A stretch of DNA of 64,000 bases, taken from assembly GCA_963734685.1 (NCBI GenBank), contig CAVTIC010000007.1:310001-374000 (forward strand). Direction: 5' to 3'. Below, one piece after another: positions 1 to 7,825 of this stretch (position 1 is its first letter; each line of letters starts with the position of its first letter). The position numbers were made by a program, and so were the translations under genes. The notes under the pieces were generated by a model that worked only from the letters and a program-made list of their open reading frames with translations, had not been told where the DNA came from and did no database searches. The stretch is from JAOUEA01 sp963734685 (GTDB taxonomy: Bacteria > Actinomycetota > UBA4738 > HRBIN12).

Positions 1-22
1 GTGCCTAACGTGCCACCGGAAG

Positions 23-495
23 GTGCGGCTCCCGCGCACCGGCAGGGAGACCGCCCGTTGCTACGGGAACCCGAGGGTCTGGCCGGGCGATCCTCATGAG
101 GGGCCGTGGGCAACACCGACCGAGCAAACGAGGTGGCGTGATTGGCGGAGGGTGCGCGAGACCCTGAATCACGAGTCCCCTCGCAGGTACGTCATCGACG
201 GCCGCCAGATCCACGAGGACGGGGACTTCGGCCGCGCCGTCGATGAGGCGATGTTCGGACCGATGACGGACAGAAGCGATCGAAAGGCTATGGACAGGCG
301 TCTCGATCTGGACGGCTTCTCGGACTGGTTGTTCGAGGTGTGGCCACGTGAGGTGGATTCAGTCTTGGTTTTGGGGCGCACCACGAGCGATGCCAAGACA
401 TGTCGCGAACTTGGGGCGTTCCGCAGCCGAAACCCATCTTCGATGTGATCGTGGACCTACTTCATGAATGCGAAGTCCCCTACGTGCTTGAGTAA
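23..495 (+). pseudogene. barstar-like (barnase inhibitor) gene, frameshifted
   Basis: Weak but consistent resemblance to the barstar family, small cytoplasmic inhibitors of secreted RNases. The segment from about 185 reads R-Y-V-I-D-G-R-Q-I, matching the family's first strand, and later L-D-G-F-S-D-W-L resembles the N-L-D-A-L-x-D-x-L helix. The frame stops at 446-448, but from about 436 another frame reads I-F-D-V-I-V-D-L-L-H-E and ends at 493-495, the expected position of the last barstar helix. A single indel between about 410 and 436 would join the two. The true start is unclear; 23 is only the first ATG of the frame and nothing resembling an RNase is visible nearby. Family assignment is inference from a few motifs. 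Confidence 0.35.
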
Positions 496-583
496 AGGGC
501 CGCGCCAGGATTGAGGGTGCTTCGAGCGACATTCGCGAACGCTCGGTCATCAGGGCCTGCCCTCGCCTGAGTGCTACGTCGCG

Positions 584-853
584 ATGATGGACGCCGGGTG
601 CAGCTTCTGCAGCACACGCCCCGTGGTGGCATGGTTCGAGGGACCCCACTTCTTCTCCTTCGTCGTTTCCGCCGAAGAGGTGCGCACCGAGGAGGTTTGG
701 CTCTGTTGCGACTCGTGCCTCAGGTCGGTTCAGGCTGGAGATAGAGAGCGGATCGCTCGGCGCGGGACATTGCGGGTAGGCGGTTCTGGACCAGACGAAG
801 CCCTCGTATCAGTGCGCCACGAGCATCAGCGGTTCTGGGCGACGCGAGGGTGA
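584..853 (+). CDS. small zinc-ribbon-like protein of unknown function
   Basis: An 89-residue protein with two cysteine pairs, C-S-F-C near residue 6 and C-C-D-S-C near residue 41, followed by an L-R-S-V-Q-A-G-D-R-E-R stretch. This layout (CxxC, aromatic middle, CxxC, then an alpha-helical I-x-A-G-D-R-E-x-L-A-R-R segment) is typical of small actinobacterial proteins thought to bind zinc. No catalytic motif is visible. The start is one of two adjacent ATGs at 584 and 587. It stands alone between the broken barstar-like gene and the converging nitroreductase. Function unknown. Confidence 0.55.
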   Translation: MMDAGCSFCSTRPVVAWFEGPHFFSFVVSAEEVRTEEVWLCCDSCLRSVQAGDRERIARRGTLRVGGSGPDEALVSVRHEHQRFWATRG

Positions 854-910
854 TCCTCACCGTCTACTCGACCGCGGGGAGCGCCCCCGATAGACCTCGG
901 GGACCGATCG

Positions 911-1510
911 TCACCAACCGCCGCGGTGCACCTGATCCTCGAACGAACGGCGTGGTCGATTCGCCCCGGAGCCGCTCGGTCCCTCATCGTCCGCCCGGAA
1001 CCCGAATCCCATGATGCCGACCGGTCGCAGGCCCTCCGGCACGCCGAACCGGTCCAAGAGTTCGCGTTCGCCGTGGTCGATCCCGAAGAACCAGCCGCTG
1101 AGACCTTCGTCGACGGCAGCCAGGAGCATCAGCATCGAGGCCATCGCCGCGTCGACCTCCCAGAACTTGACCGGCCACCTTCCGGCGTCGTCAAGGCCGA
1201 ACGCGATCTTGTCCGGCTGGGAGTACCGCTCGAGGTAGCGACCGGGGTCGGGGATCGGGAGCACGAGCACCGTCGGCCCCACCGCGATGTCGTCGAGGTC
1301 CCATCCGAACTCGGGATCACGTGTGGTCTCCCAGAACGTGGCGATGTCGTCGGGCCGATCCAGGACGAGGAATTCCACCCCTTGGGCGAACCCTGCCGAC
1401 GGTCCCCGCCTGCCGACCTCGAGCACGCGATCCATCGTCTCGAGCGGCACAGGGCGCTGATCGAACCGACGCACCATGCGACGACGTCGTACCACCTCCG
1501 TGAACTCCAT
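911..1510 (-). CDS. nitroreductase family protein
   Basis: A 199-residue FMN-dependent nitroreductase-fold protein. The N-terminus has the family hallmark R-R-R-R-M-V-R-R-F-D (usual form R-R-S-x-R-x-F) that contacts FMN phosphate; R-R-G-P-S-A-G-F follows near residue 35, and G-W-F-F-G-I with G-I-M-G-F-G-F in the C-terminal half fits the FMN-binding core. Enzymes of this family reduce nitro groups, quinones or related substrates with NAD(P)H; the substrate is not predictable here. The ATG at 1510 is the first sensible start because upstream sequence in this frame is the shadow of the gene at 1640. Divergent from that gene. Confidence 0.8.
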   Translation of the reverse strand: MEFTEVVRRRRMVRRFDQRPVPLETMDRVLEVGRRGPSAGFAQGVEFLVLDRPDDIATFWETTRDPEFGWDLDDIAVGPTVLVLPIPDPGRYLERYSQPDKIAFGLDDAGRWPVKFWEVDAAMASMLMLLAAVDEGLSGWFFGIDHGERELLDRFGVPEGLRPVGIMGFGFRADDEGPSGSGANRPRRSFEDQVHRGGW

Positions 1511-1625
1511 GGCCCGCGAGGGTAGCCGACTCGGACCGTGCGTGAGGCGCACGCATCGAGCCCGATCCACGCCGGCGGGAAGCTCGGCGAGGGGCCGATG
1601 ATCGCCTGAGCCAGACTCGCTGGCG

Positions 1626-1631
1626 TAGGCT
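1626..1631 (+). promoter_or_regulatory. -10 element TAGGCT, probably leaderless
   Basis: TAGGCT lies 8 nt before the ATG at 1640, the spacing expected if transcription starts at the A of the start codon. No Shine-Dalgarno sequence is present. The same hexamer recurs before other genes in this window. Confidence 0.45.
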
Positions 1632-1639
1632 CCCGCTCG

Positions 1640-2497
1640 ATGGCGAACCCGCACTTCGGGAAGATCGGCGACGTCTGGAAGCACCTGGTGCTCGGCGACC
1701 TGCTCGACCGCCTGCGCCCCGCGCGCTACTGGGAGACGCACGCGGGATCGGGCACCTATCTGCTCGACCGCGAATGGGAGCGTGAGTACGGCGTGTTCAC
1801 CCTCCTGCGTGAAGCGCCGCGCGCACCGGCCATCAACGCCTCCCGGTACCTGGGACTCGTGCGCGTGATGCAGGGGGGCGACGGGGGGGAGCCGCGGTAT
1901 CCGGGGTCCGCGCGCCTCGCGATGGAGGTGCTCGGCGACGCGGCGACGTACTTGCTCTGCGACCTCGATCCCGGGAGTGTCGCCGACCTCACGCGCACGG
2001 CGCGCGAGTTGGACCTCGCCGATCTCGTGCGGGTGGAGCGGACCGACGGCATCGCGACGATCTGGGCGCGCGCCCAGGGACTCGCGCCCGAGGCAGTCGC
2101 GTCGACGTTCGCGCTGCTCGACCCGTTCGACGAGACGGAGCGATCCGCCGATGACATGGACGCGCTCGATCTGTTCGCGAGGCTCGGCGCCGGCGGTTTC
2201 CCCACGGTCCTGTGGCACGGATACGGCGACACCGACGACCGTGATGCGATCAGGGCCCGGGGCGTCGTCGACGGCACCGTGACGCAGACGCTCGACGTCG
2301 GGACCGCGTTCCTGCGCGGGGACTCGACCCTCAACCCCGGCGTCGCGGGGTGCGGGATGTTCCTGGCGAACCTCCCGATCGACGCCGTGGAGCATGCGCA
2401 GCGGCTCGGTCGCCAATTGGAGGCGTGCTACGACGAGGTGCTCATGCCCGACGGCACCCCGGGCTCGCTGCGGTTCACTCGCACTGACCTCGCCTGA
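1640..2497 (+). CDS. RlmJ-like SAM-dependent methyltransferase
   Basis: A 285-residue protein. The N-terminus N-P-H-F-G-K-I-G-D-V-W-K-H-L parallels the conserved start of RlmJ (H-A-G-N-x-A-D-V-x-K-H), the 23S rRNA A2030 N6-methyltransferase, and T-H-A-G-S-G-T-Y-L-L near residue 36 is the SAM-binding loop. L-L-C-D-L-D-P is the acidic strand-2 motif. The catalytic D-P-P-Y of N6-adenine methyltransferases appears here as L-L-D-P-F-D-E near residue 162, so rRNA activity is not certain. It is divergent from the nitroreductase and converges on the methyltransferase at 2507. Related nucleic-acid methyltransferase is the safe call. Confidence 0.6.
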   Translation: MANPHFGKIGDVWKHLVLGDLLDRLRPARYWETHAGSGTYLLDREWEREYGVFTLLREAPRAPAINASRYLGLVRVMQGGDGGEPRYPGSARLAMEVLGDAATYLLCDLDPGSVADLTRTARELDLADLVRVERTDGIATIWARAQGLAPEAVASTFALLDPFDETERSADDMDALDLFARLGAGGFPTVLWHGYGDTDDRDAIRARGVVDGTVTQTLDVGTAFLRGDSTLNPGVAGCGMFLANLPIDAVEHAQRLGRQLEACYDEVLMPDGTPGSLRFTRTDLA

Positions 2498-2506
2498 ACC
2501 CCCGTC

Positions 2507-3301
2507 TCAGGCGGGCTTCGTCGCCACCGCGAGGATGACCTCGCGGAAGTCGTTCAGCGGATCCGGGAACCGCTCCGAGAACACGGCGTGAGCCCGCTCG
2601 CGCAGCGACGCCCACCCGGACTCGCCGAGCATGTTCCGAACGAACCTGCCGGTCGCCCACACCTGCAGTCCGTCGAGATAGTCATCGAGCGGATAGGTCC
2701 AGTGGTACTTGGCGACTTCGGTGCGGACGGAGCGGAAGCCGGAGTCGATCAGCGCCTCCTCGACGGCCGTCCGCGAGCGGAACCGCTCGTGCCACGGCGC
2801 CGCCTCGGCGTAGGCGGGTTCGAGCATCTCGCGCGGCACCACGCTCTCGACCAGCTCGCGCCAGGCGGTCTGGTAGGCGTCGACGCCGTCGGTCCACGAC
2901 GAGAAGCCCACACGACCGCCTCGCCGCAGCACCCGAGAGACGTCGAAGAGCGCGGTCTCGACTTTGTTGAAGTGCGCGAGCACGAACGATCCGATCACCG
3001 CGTCGAAGCGAGCCGGCCCGAACGGCAGGTCGATCGCCTGTGCGCCGACGATCGGCACCTTCGGGCGTTCCCGGTTGGCCACGCGCAGCATGCCGACCGA
3101 CTCGTCGATGCCAACGACCGATGCCCCCGCGTCGGCGGCGACCTGGGCCGCGACCCCCGTGCCGGTGCCGACGTCGAGCACCCTGGCTCCGTCGGCGAGA
3201 CCCATCATCTCGACCAGGTCGCGGGCCACCTCGGCGAACCTCGCCGCGTGCACGCGCTCGTACGTCTCGGCGACGTCGTCGTATGTGCGCCAGTCGTTCA
3301 T
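2507..3301 (-). CDS. class I SAM-dependent methyltransferase
   Basis: A 264-residue methyltransferase of the UbiE/Methyltransf_11 type. V-L-D-V-G-T-G-T-G (about residues 40-48) is motif I, V-V-G-I-D-E-S is the ribose-binding acidic loop, and F-D-A-V-I-G-S-F-V-L-A-H-F is motif post-II/III; R-G-G-R-V-G-F-S-S-W follows. Such enzymes methylate small molecules or lipids; the substrate cannot be read from sequence. TAGGCT at 3310-3315 (minus strand) lies 8 nt before the ATG, suggesting a leaderless mRNA. It is divergent from the membrane protein at 3363. Confidence 0.8.
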   Translation of the reverse strand: MNDWRTYDDVAETYERVHAARFAEVARDLVEMMGLADGARVLDVGTGTGVAAQVAADAGASVVGIDESVGMLRVANRERPKVPIVGAQAIDLPFGPARFDAVIGSFVLAHFNKVETALFDVSRVLRRGGRVGFSSWTDGVDAYQTAWRELVESVVPREMLEPAYAEAAPWHERFRSRTAVEEALIDSGFRSVRTEVAKYHWTYPLDDYLDGLQVWATGRFVRNMLGESGWASLRERAHAVFSERFPDPLNDFREVILAVATKPA

Positions 3302-3309
3302 GGCCCGCC

Positions 3310-3315
3310 AGCCTA
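3310..3315 (-). promoter_or_regulatory. -10 element TAGGCT for the methyltransferase
   Basis: On the minus strand TAGGCT is followed by 8 nt and then the ATG at 3301. It is one half of a back-to-back pair with the plus-strand TAGGCT at 3330-3335. Confidence 0.45.
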
Positions 3316-3329
3316 CTGGGCCTCGCGGG

Positions 3330-3366
3330 TAGGCTGTCGGGCCGTATGCGAGGGGGCACGCGGTGA
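3330..3366 (+). promoter_or_regulatory. TAGGCT -10 element and possible six-codon leader ORF
   Basis: TAGGCT at 3330-3335 is followed 10 nt later by an ATG at 3346 that opens a six-codon frame (M-R-G-G-T-R) closing with TGA at 3364-3366. The TGA overlaps the GTG start at 3363 of the membrane protein, so ribosomes finishing the mini-ORF would be placed on that start. This coupling is an inference from layout only. Confidence 0.3.
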
Positions 3367-4139
3367 CCGGCGCAGCCGGCTACATGGCGCTGGTGCTGGC
3401 CGAGGCGGTGGCCGGTTCCCTGGTGTTCCTGTGGTGCACGCCGCTGTGGAACGAGGTCAAGCGGGGGTTCTTCACGCTCACGACCTCGATCGTCCTCGTG
3501 CTCGCGCTGGGTGCGTGGTTCTCGACGCGTGCCGCCACGATCCCCGGCGACGACGCCGGCAGCTGGTCCGCGATGTTCTCCCTCGCCACCGGGGCCGCGG
3601 TCGGGCTCTCGTTCGTGCTGATGCTTGCCAAACGGCACCTGCCCGCGCGCATCGCCGGCTTCGCGGGGGTCGGGCTCGCCGTCGCCACGCTCGTCGCGAT
3701 GGCCGGCACGGGGCGCCAGTCCTTCGCGCTCTCGCTCTTCCAGCTGCTCGCGGGGGCGGCGTTCCTCGGGTCGATCACCGACGGCCTGCTGCTGGGGCAC
3801 TGGTACCTGACCGACCGGGGCCTGGGCCGCGCCCCGATCGACCGGCTCACGACCGCGATGCTGATCTCGGTGGTGGTGGAAGCCGTCGCCGTCGTCTCCA
3901 GCGGGTTCGGCGGGGTCGAGACGTCCGCGTCGTTGAACCCGCTGCTCACCGCCGGGGCGCTGGCGCCGTGGATCGCGCTCGGCATGGTGGGCGCGACCCT
4001 GCTGATCGCGTTGCTCACTCGGGCCGCGTTGAAGGGTGAGCGTGCCTCGGCGGTGCAGTCGGCCACCGGCTTCTACTACCTCGCGGTGGTCACGGCGTTC
4101 ACGGCGGAGGTCGCCGTGAAGACCCGGTTCCTGGGGTAG
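3363..4139 (+). CDS. multi-pass membrane protein with GHWYL motif
   Basis: A 258-residue protein with about seven or eight hydrophobic segments and few charges. The only striking conserved-looking element is G-H-W-Y-L-T-D-R-G-L near residue 142, between two membrane segments; its His-Trp-Tyr could bind a cofactor but no family function is known to me. The GTG start is supported by the overlap with the short leader frame. The next gene (CPBP protease) begins 3 nt after its stop, so the two are co-transcribed at the head of a run of membrane and lipid-associated genes. Function unknown. Confidence 0.65.
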   Translation: MTGAAGYMALVLAEAVAGSLVFLWCTPLWNEVKRGFFTLTTSIVLVLALGAWFSTRAATIPGDDAGSWSAMFSLATGAAVGLSFVLMLAKRHLPARIAGFAGVGLAVATLVAMAGTGRQSFALSLFQLLAGAAFLGSITDGLLLGHWYLTDRGLGRAPIDRLTTAMLISVVVEAVAVVSSGFGGVETSASLNPLLTAGALAPWIALGMVGATLLIALLTRAALKGERASAVQSATGFYYLAVVTAFTAEVAVKTRFLG

Positions 4140-4142
4140 CCG

Positions 4143-4781
4143 ATGCAGGTCGCGGTCATGGTCGTCGGAGCCCTGGCCGAGTTCGTCGGGTGGTGGCTCG
4201 TGTCGACCGGTCGTCACCACGTCTGGAGGCTCATGCCCGTAGTGCTCGGCGCCATGGGTGTGGCCGCCATCGCCGTGTGGCCGCCGGTCGCCGCCGCCGA
4301 CACGACCTCGACCACCGCATTCATCGCCGGCGTCACCGCCGGCCTGGCGCTCTACCTGGGCACGCGTGTCTTCGTGCGGCTCGCCTCGCGATGGGCCCCA
4401 TTCCACCGCGACGTGCTGCAGAAGTACGGGGAAGCGGGCGAGGTCACGCTGGCGCGGTCGCTCGGGCTGAGCCTGGTCGTGATGGTGCCGGCCGAAGAGC
4501 TGTTCTGGCGCGGGCTGTTCCAGGGGCGGCTCGCCACCGCGGTGACCGCTGCCGCTGCCGCTGCGATCTCATGGCTCGCCTACGTGATCGCGAACGCCGC
4601 GAGCCGGAGCCTGCCGATCGTCGCCGGCGCGATCGTCGGTGGCGCGGTGTGGGCGGGGCTCGCATGGTGGTCGGGGGGTGTGCTCGCGAGCCTCGTGAGC
4701 CATATCCTCTGGACCGGACTGATGCTCGCGCTCCCGCCGGGGGCCGGACGAGCGGCGATCGAGGAAGGGGCGGCGAGATGA
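4143..4781 (+). CDS. CPBP family intramembrane metalloprotease
   Basis: A 212-residue polytopic protein with the CPBP/Rce1 (Abi) signature: E-E-L-F-W-R-G near residue 119, giving the paired glutamates and arginine, and a later S-H-I-L-W-T-G segment providing the second metal/His site. Families of this kind cleave prenylated or peptide substrates inside the membrane; in bacteria they are linked to peptide maturation or immunity, but the target here is unknown. Its stop overlaps the ATG of the next gene (ATGA at 4778-4781), so the pair is translationally coupled. Confidence 0.75.
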   Translation: MQVAVMVVGALAEFVGWWLVSTGRHHVWRLMPVVLGAMGVAAIAVWPPVAAADTTSTTAFIAGVTAGLALYLGTRVFVRLASRWAPFHRDVLQKYGEAGEVTLARSLGLSLVVMVPAEELFWRGLFQGRLATAVTAAAAAAISWLAYVIANAASRSLPIVAGAIVGGAVWAGLAWWSGGVLASLVSHILWTGLMLALPPGAGRAAIEEGAAR

Positions 4782-5725
4782 GTTTCCTGTCGACGGCCGT
4801 GCAGCAGGTCCTGGAGGACGCTCCTTTCTGCGCGGTCGCCACCTCGACGCCGCGAGGCCCGCACTGCACGCCGCTCGTGTTCGCTTACTCGGGGGGGCGC
4901 GTCTGGCTCACGACGTCGCGTGGCTCGGTGAAGACCCGCGCGTGGAAGGTCGATCCCGGGGTCGCCGGGCTGGTACGGCGAGGCGATCTCGCGGTCACGT
5001 TCACCGGCACCGTGAAGACCTACGATGCCCTCGATCGGAACTCCTGGGGAGCCGCCGTCACCGGCGCCACGTCGATCGCACGGGCCACCGCTCGCTTCAG
5101 CAAGAAGAACGCGAGGTTCTTCGCGGGCTATGCCTTCGACGCCCGGCAGGTACCGCTCGCCTGGACACCCCCCGGCCGCGTCTTCGTCGGCGTCGACCTC
5201 GAGCGCACCGCGCTGCTGGACGAGGACGGGGTTCAGGAAGGCCGCGGTCGCTGGGGCGGCGAGGCGATGTCGCAGAAGACGTTTCGTCGGGTCAAGGTCG
5301 GGCCCGATCCGCTCGAGGCGTTGCCGCCGGAACTCGGTGCGTCGCTCGGCCGCAGCGGCGAGGGCGTGCTGACCGTGGCCGGCGCGCGTGGCCCGGTCGT
5401 GCTGCCGGTCCGCTGGCTCGCGGAACCCTCGGCGCTCTACGCCGCGCTCCCGGCCGAGACCCTGGCCCTCGCCGGCGCCGGTCCGGAGGCCTCGGTCGCG
5501 CTCACCGTCGACGAGGCGAGCGCGTGGCGCGCTCGCGACATGGCGGGAGCGATGGTGCAGGGGTCGGCGACCTTCCACGTGCTCGACTCGCTCGGCTCGG
5601 GCGCGAAGACCGCGCGGTCGCTGGCCACCGCCCTGCACCCGGGCGCGGGGGTGCTCGTGCGCATCACCCCCGCTCGCCTCGTCTGGTGGAAGGGGTGGAC
5701 GAGCGGCAGCGCTCCCGCCGCATGA
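4778..5725 (+). CDS. tandem split-barrel (PNPOx-like) FMN/F420-binding protein
   Basis: A 315-residue protein. The first half (about residues 8-110) has the pyridoxamine 5'-phosphate oxidase-like split-barrel pattern: A-T-S-T-P-R-G-P-H-C-T-P-L-V-F followed by S-R-G-S-V-K-T-R. A second, more diverged copy starts near residue 205 (A-R-G-P-V-V-L-P-V-R-W). Such folds bind FMN, F420 or haem and often act as reductases. Both ends overlap neighbours: ATGA with the CPBP gene and ATGA at 5722 with the SRPBCC gene, so it lies inside an operon. The cofactor is not determined. Confidence 0.65.
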   Translation: MSFLSTAVQQVLEDAPFCAVATSTPRGPHCTPLVFAYSGGRVWLTTSRGSVKTRAWKVDPGVAGLVRRGDLAVTFTGTVKTYDALDRNSWGAAVTGATSIARATARFSKKNARFFAGYAFDARQVPLAWTPPGRVFVGVDLERTALLDEDGVQEGRGRWGGEAMSQKTFRRVKVGPDPLEALPPELGASLGRSGEGVLTVAGARGPVVLPVRWLAEPSALYAALPAETLALAGAGPEASVALTVDEASAWRARDMAGAMVQGSATFHVLDSLGSGAKTARSLATALHPGAGVLVRITPARLVWWKGWTSGSAPAA

Positions 5726-6177
5726 CCACCGTCGAGTTCTCCGTCGAGGTCGACGCTCCGCCCGAGACGGTGTGGCACATCGCGAGCGACCCACGCAACC
5801 TGCCGCAGTGGGACAAGCACGTGGTACGCGTCTCCCTGCCGGAGGAGGGTATGGGGCTAGGGGCACGCTACGAGGTCGTGATGGGGTTCATGGGCGTGCA
5901 GACCACGGTGCGGGCCACGGTCCTCGAGTGGGAGCCGCCGTGGCGCTCGTCGATCCGCCTCGAAGGATTGCTGGACGCCACCGTCACCACATCGGTCGCG
6001 TCGTTGCCGTTCGAACGGAGCGTGCTCCGTCACGAGGTCACCTACCGGTTCCGAGGTCCGCTCGGGGGGTTCGGCGCGGCGAGCCTGAACGCGATGGGTG
6101 GGGCGCAGTACGCGCTGCGCCACGGCGTCCTCGCACAACGACGCGAGATCGAGGCATACGCGAGCAGGCCACCGTGA
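5722..6177 (+). CDS. SRPBCC (START-like) domain protein
   Basis: A 151-residue protein with the polyketide-cyclase/START-like pattern: a first strand of alternating hydrophobics ending in V-D-A-P-P-E-T-V-W, then D-P-R-N-L-P-Q-W-D-K-H, and a C-terminal long helix. The fold is a hydrophobic-ligand cavity used by cyclases, lipid carriers and coenzyme Q chaperones; no ligand can be named. Starts by ATGA overlap with the split-barrel gene and ends with GTGA overlap into the PAP2 gene, so it belongs to the same operon. Confidence 0.7.
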   Translation: MTTVEFSVEVDAPPETVWHIASDPRNLPQWDKHVVRVSLPEEGMGLGARYEVVMGFMGVQTTVRATVLEWEPPWRSSIRLEGLLDATVTTSVASLPFERSVLRHEVTYRFRGPLGGFGAASLNAMGGAQYALRHGVLAQRREIEAYASRPP

Positions 6178-6773
6178 GGATCGGCTCCCTGTTCCGCGGG
6201 TCGATGCTTGCCACCCTCGCCGCGGGGGTGGGCGTCGTGGCACTCGGCACGCAGCCTGGTCGTGACGCCGACGCCGACCTGTTCGTGTCCGTGAACCGTG
6301 GGCACGGGCCGGCCGCAGATCGAGCGTTCTCGGCCGTGACCGAGCTCGGGTCGCTGTACGCGGCGGGCGCCGCGGCCGGAGCGTTGGCCGCGCTCGGCCG
6401 GCCGCGGCAGGCCGCCCGAGCCATCGCCGCCGCCGGCTCGACCTGGCTGTTGGGGCAAGGCGTGAAGAAGCTGGCGAACCGGCCACGCCCGTACGACGCC
6501 GACCCCAGGGGGACGCGGGCGATGATCGCTCCACCGATGGGTACGTCGTGGCCGAGCAGCCATCCGGCGGTGTACACGACCTTCACGACCGTCGCCGCCC
6601 GCGAGCTGGGCGCCGGTCGGGTCGCGCGGGCGGGTCTCACGGCGGTCGGAGCGACCGTCGCCGCGTCGCGCGTCTATCTCGGGGTGCATTACCCCTCCGA
6701 CGTCGTGAGCGGGATCCTCATGGGACGGGCGGTGGCCGCCGTCTGGCCGCGCGGCGCCATCGCCCGGACCTGA
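6174..6773 (+). CDS. PAP2 family membrane phosphatase
   Basis: A 199-residue membrane protein with all three phosphatidic acid phosphatase type 2 motifs: K-K-L-A-N-R-P-R-P (motif 1, about residue 98), W-P-S-S-H-P-A-V (motif 2, about residue 122; PSSH in place of PSGH is a known variant) and S-R-V-Y-L-G-V-H-Y-P-S-D (motif 3). Likely dephosphorylates a lipid phosphate or undecaprenyl pyrophosphate at the membrane. The GTG start overlaps the preceding stop (GTGA). A second PAP2 gene lies at 49406. Confidence 0.8.
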   Translation: MRIGSLFRGSMLATLAAGVGVVALGTQPGRDADADLFVSVNRGHGPAADRAFSAVTELGSLYAAGAAAGALAALGRPRQAARAIAAAGSTWLLGQGVKKLANRPRPYDADPRGTRAMIAPPMGTSWPSSHPAVYTTFTTVAARELGAGRVARAGLTAVGATVAASRVYLGVHYPSDVVSGILMGRAVAAVWPRGAIART

Positions 6774-6800
6774 CACCGGGGCGTCCCGACAGGCCACGGC

Positions 6801-6806
6801 TACACT
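6801..6806 (+). promoter_or_regulatory. -10 element TACACT before the lgt-like gene
   Basis: TACACT fits TANNNT and ends 8 nt before the GTG at 6815, with no Shine-Dalgarno between them. This supports that GTG as a leaderless start rather than any upstream codon in the frame. Confidence 0.4.
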
Positions 6807-6814
6807 CCGGAACG

Positions 6815-7825
6815 GTGCTGCGTGAGATCGCCGCGATCGGCTGGCCCGTCCTCGACCGGATCCGTTTCGGGGATCAGTTCGCCATCTCGCCCCACGGTGT
6901 GTTCATCGCGATCGGCTTCCTGACGGGTGCCTGGCTCCTGGGACGCATCGCGCCGCGCTGGGGGATCGACCACGACGACGTGCAGGGAATCGTGTTCTGG
7001 TCGCTGATCGGCGCGATCGTGGGAGCGAGGCTCTTCTACGTGATCGCGCACGTCTCCGAGTTCGACTCCGTCTTCGGCATGCTCGCGATCTGGCAGGGCG
7101 GTATCTCCCTGCTGGGCGGCATCGCCGGGGCGGTGATCGTGAACACGCCACGGGTGTTGCGGGCCGGGTACCGATTCTTCCAAGTGGCCGACCCGGTCGC
7201 GCCGTCGCTCGCGTTGGGCATCGCGATCGGCCGCTTCGGCGACCTGATCATCGCCGATCACCTCGGGCGGCCGACGGACTGGCTGTTCGCGTGGCGGTAC
7301 CGGGGTGGCGCGATCGCGCCGCCGTTCTCCTGTCAGGACGGGTTGTGCCAGGCGCAGTTGCAGGGCGGACACCTCGAGACGATCAGCCGCGAGGGAACGA
7401 GGCTGCTCGACGATGCCGGACGCGAGATCGCCCACGGGGTCGGGGTCCACCAGACCGCCCTCTACGACATGATGAGCGCCGCCGCGCTCTTCGTGGTGCT
7501 CTACGTCGTGCTGATGCGGAAGCCGCGCCGTGAGGGCATCCTCACCCTCACGTTCGGGCTCTGGTACGGCCTGTCGCGCATCGTCGAGGACTCACTCCGC
7601 ATCGACAAGCGGTTCTTCGGGCTCACGGGCAGCCAATGGACCGCGCTCGCGGTGGCGACGACCTGCGCGTCGCTGCTCGCCTGGTTCGCTTCACGACCCG
7701 ACCCCGACGCACCGACGGGTGGCGGTCCGGCTCTCGAACCCGAACACCGCTCCGCCGACGAACCGACGGACGTCGGACAGATCACCGAGCCACGGTCCGA
7801 GCATGAGGCGGAGGCCACACCGTGA
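6815..7825 (+). CDS. lgt: prolipoprotein diacylglyceryl transferase family protein
   Basis: A 336-residue polytopic protein of the Lgt family, which transfers diacylglyceryl from phosphatidylglycerol to the lipobox cysteine of prelipoproteins at the membrane. Seen: S-P-H-G-V-F-I-A-I-G-F-L near the N-terminus, W-Q-G-G-I-S-L-L-G-G, and the signature region G-R-F-G-D-L-I-I-A-D-H-L-G. The signature normally reads GRxGNFxNxExxG; here N is D and E is D, and the usual Tyr before Gly in the first segment is His. The arginine is kept. A hydrophilic 45-residue tail follows. Its stop overlaps the GTG of the ACT gene. Family membership is solid; activity is less so. Confidence 0.75.
   Translation: MLREIAAIGWPVLDRIRFGDQFAISPHGVFIAIGFLTGAWLLGRIAPRWGIDHDDVQGIVFWSLIGAIVGARLFYVIAHVSEFDSVFGMLAIWQGGISLLGGIAGAVIVNTPRVLRAGYRFFQVADPVAPSLALGIAIGRFGDLIIADHLGRPTDWLFAWRYRGGAIAPPFSCQDGLCQAQLQGGHLETISREGTRLLDDAGREIAHGVGVHQTALYDMMSAAALFVVLYVVLMRKPRREGILTLTFGLWYGLSRIVEDSLRIDKRFFGLTGSQWTALAVATTCASLLAWFASRPDPDAPTGGGPALEPEHRSADEPTDVGQITEPRSEHEAEATP

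Noticed and set aside
449..583. A gene in the gap before the Zn-ribbon protein
   Set aside because: Apart from the possible barstar tail to 495 nothing codes convincingly here.
1511..2416. Extension of the nitroreductase frame across 1511-2416
   Set aside because: It lies antisense to the RlmJ-like gene and has the composition of a G+C-rich shadow frame; the family N-terminus begins at 1510.
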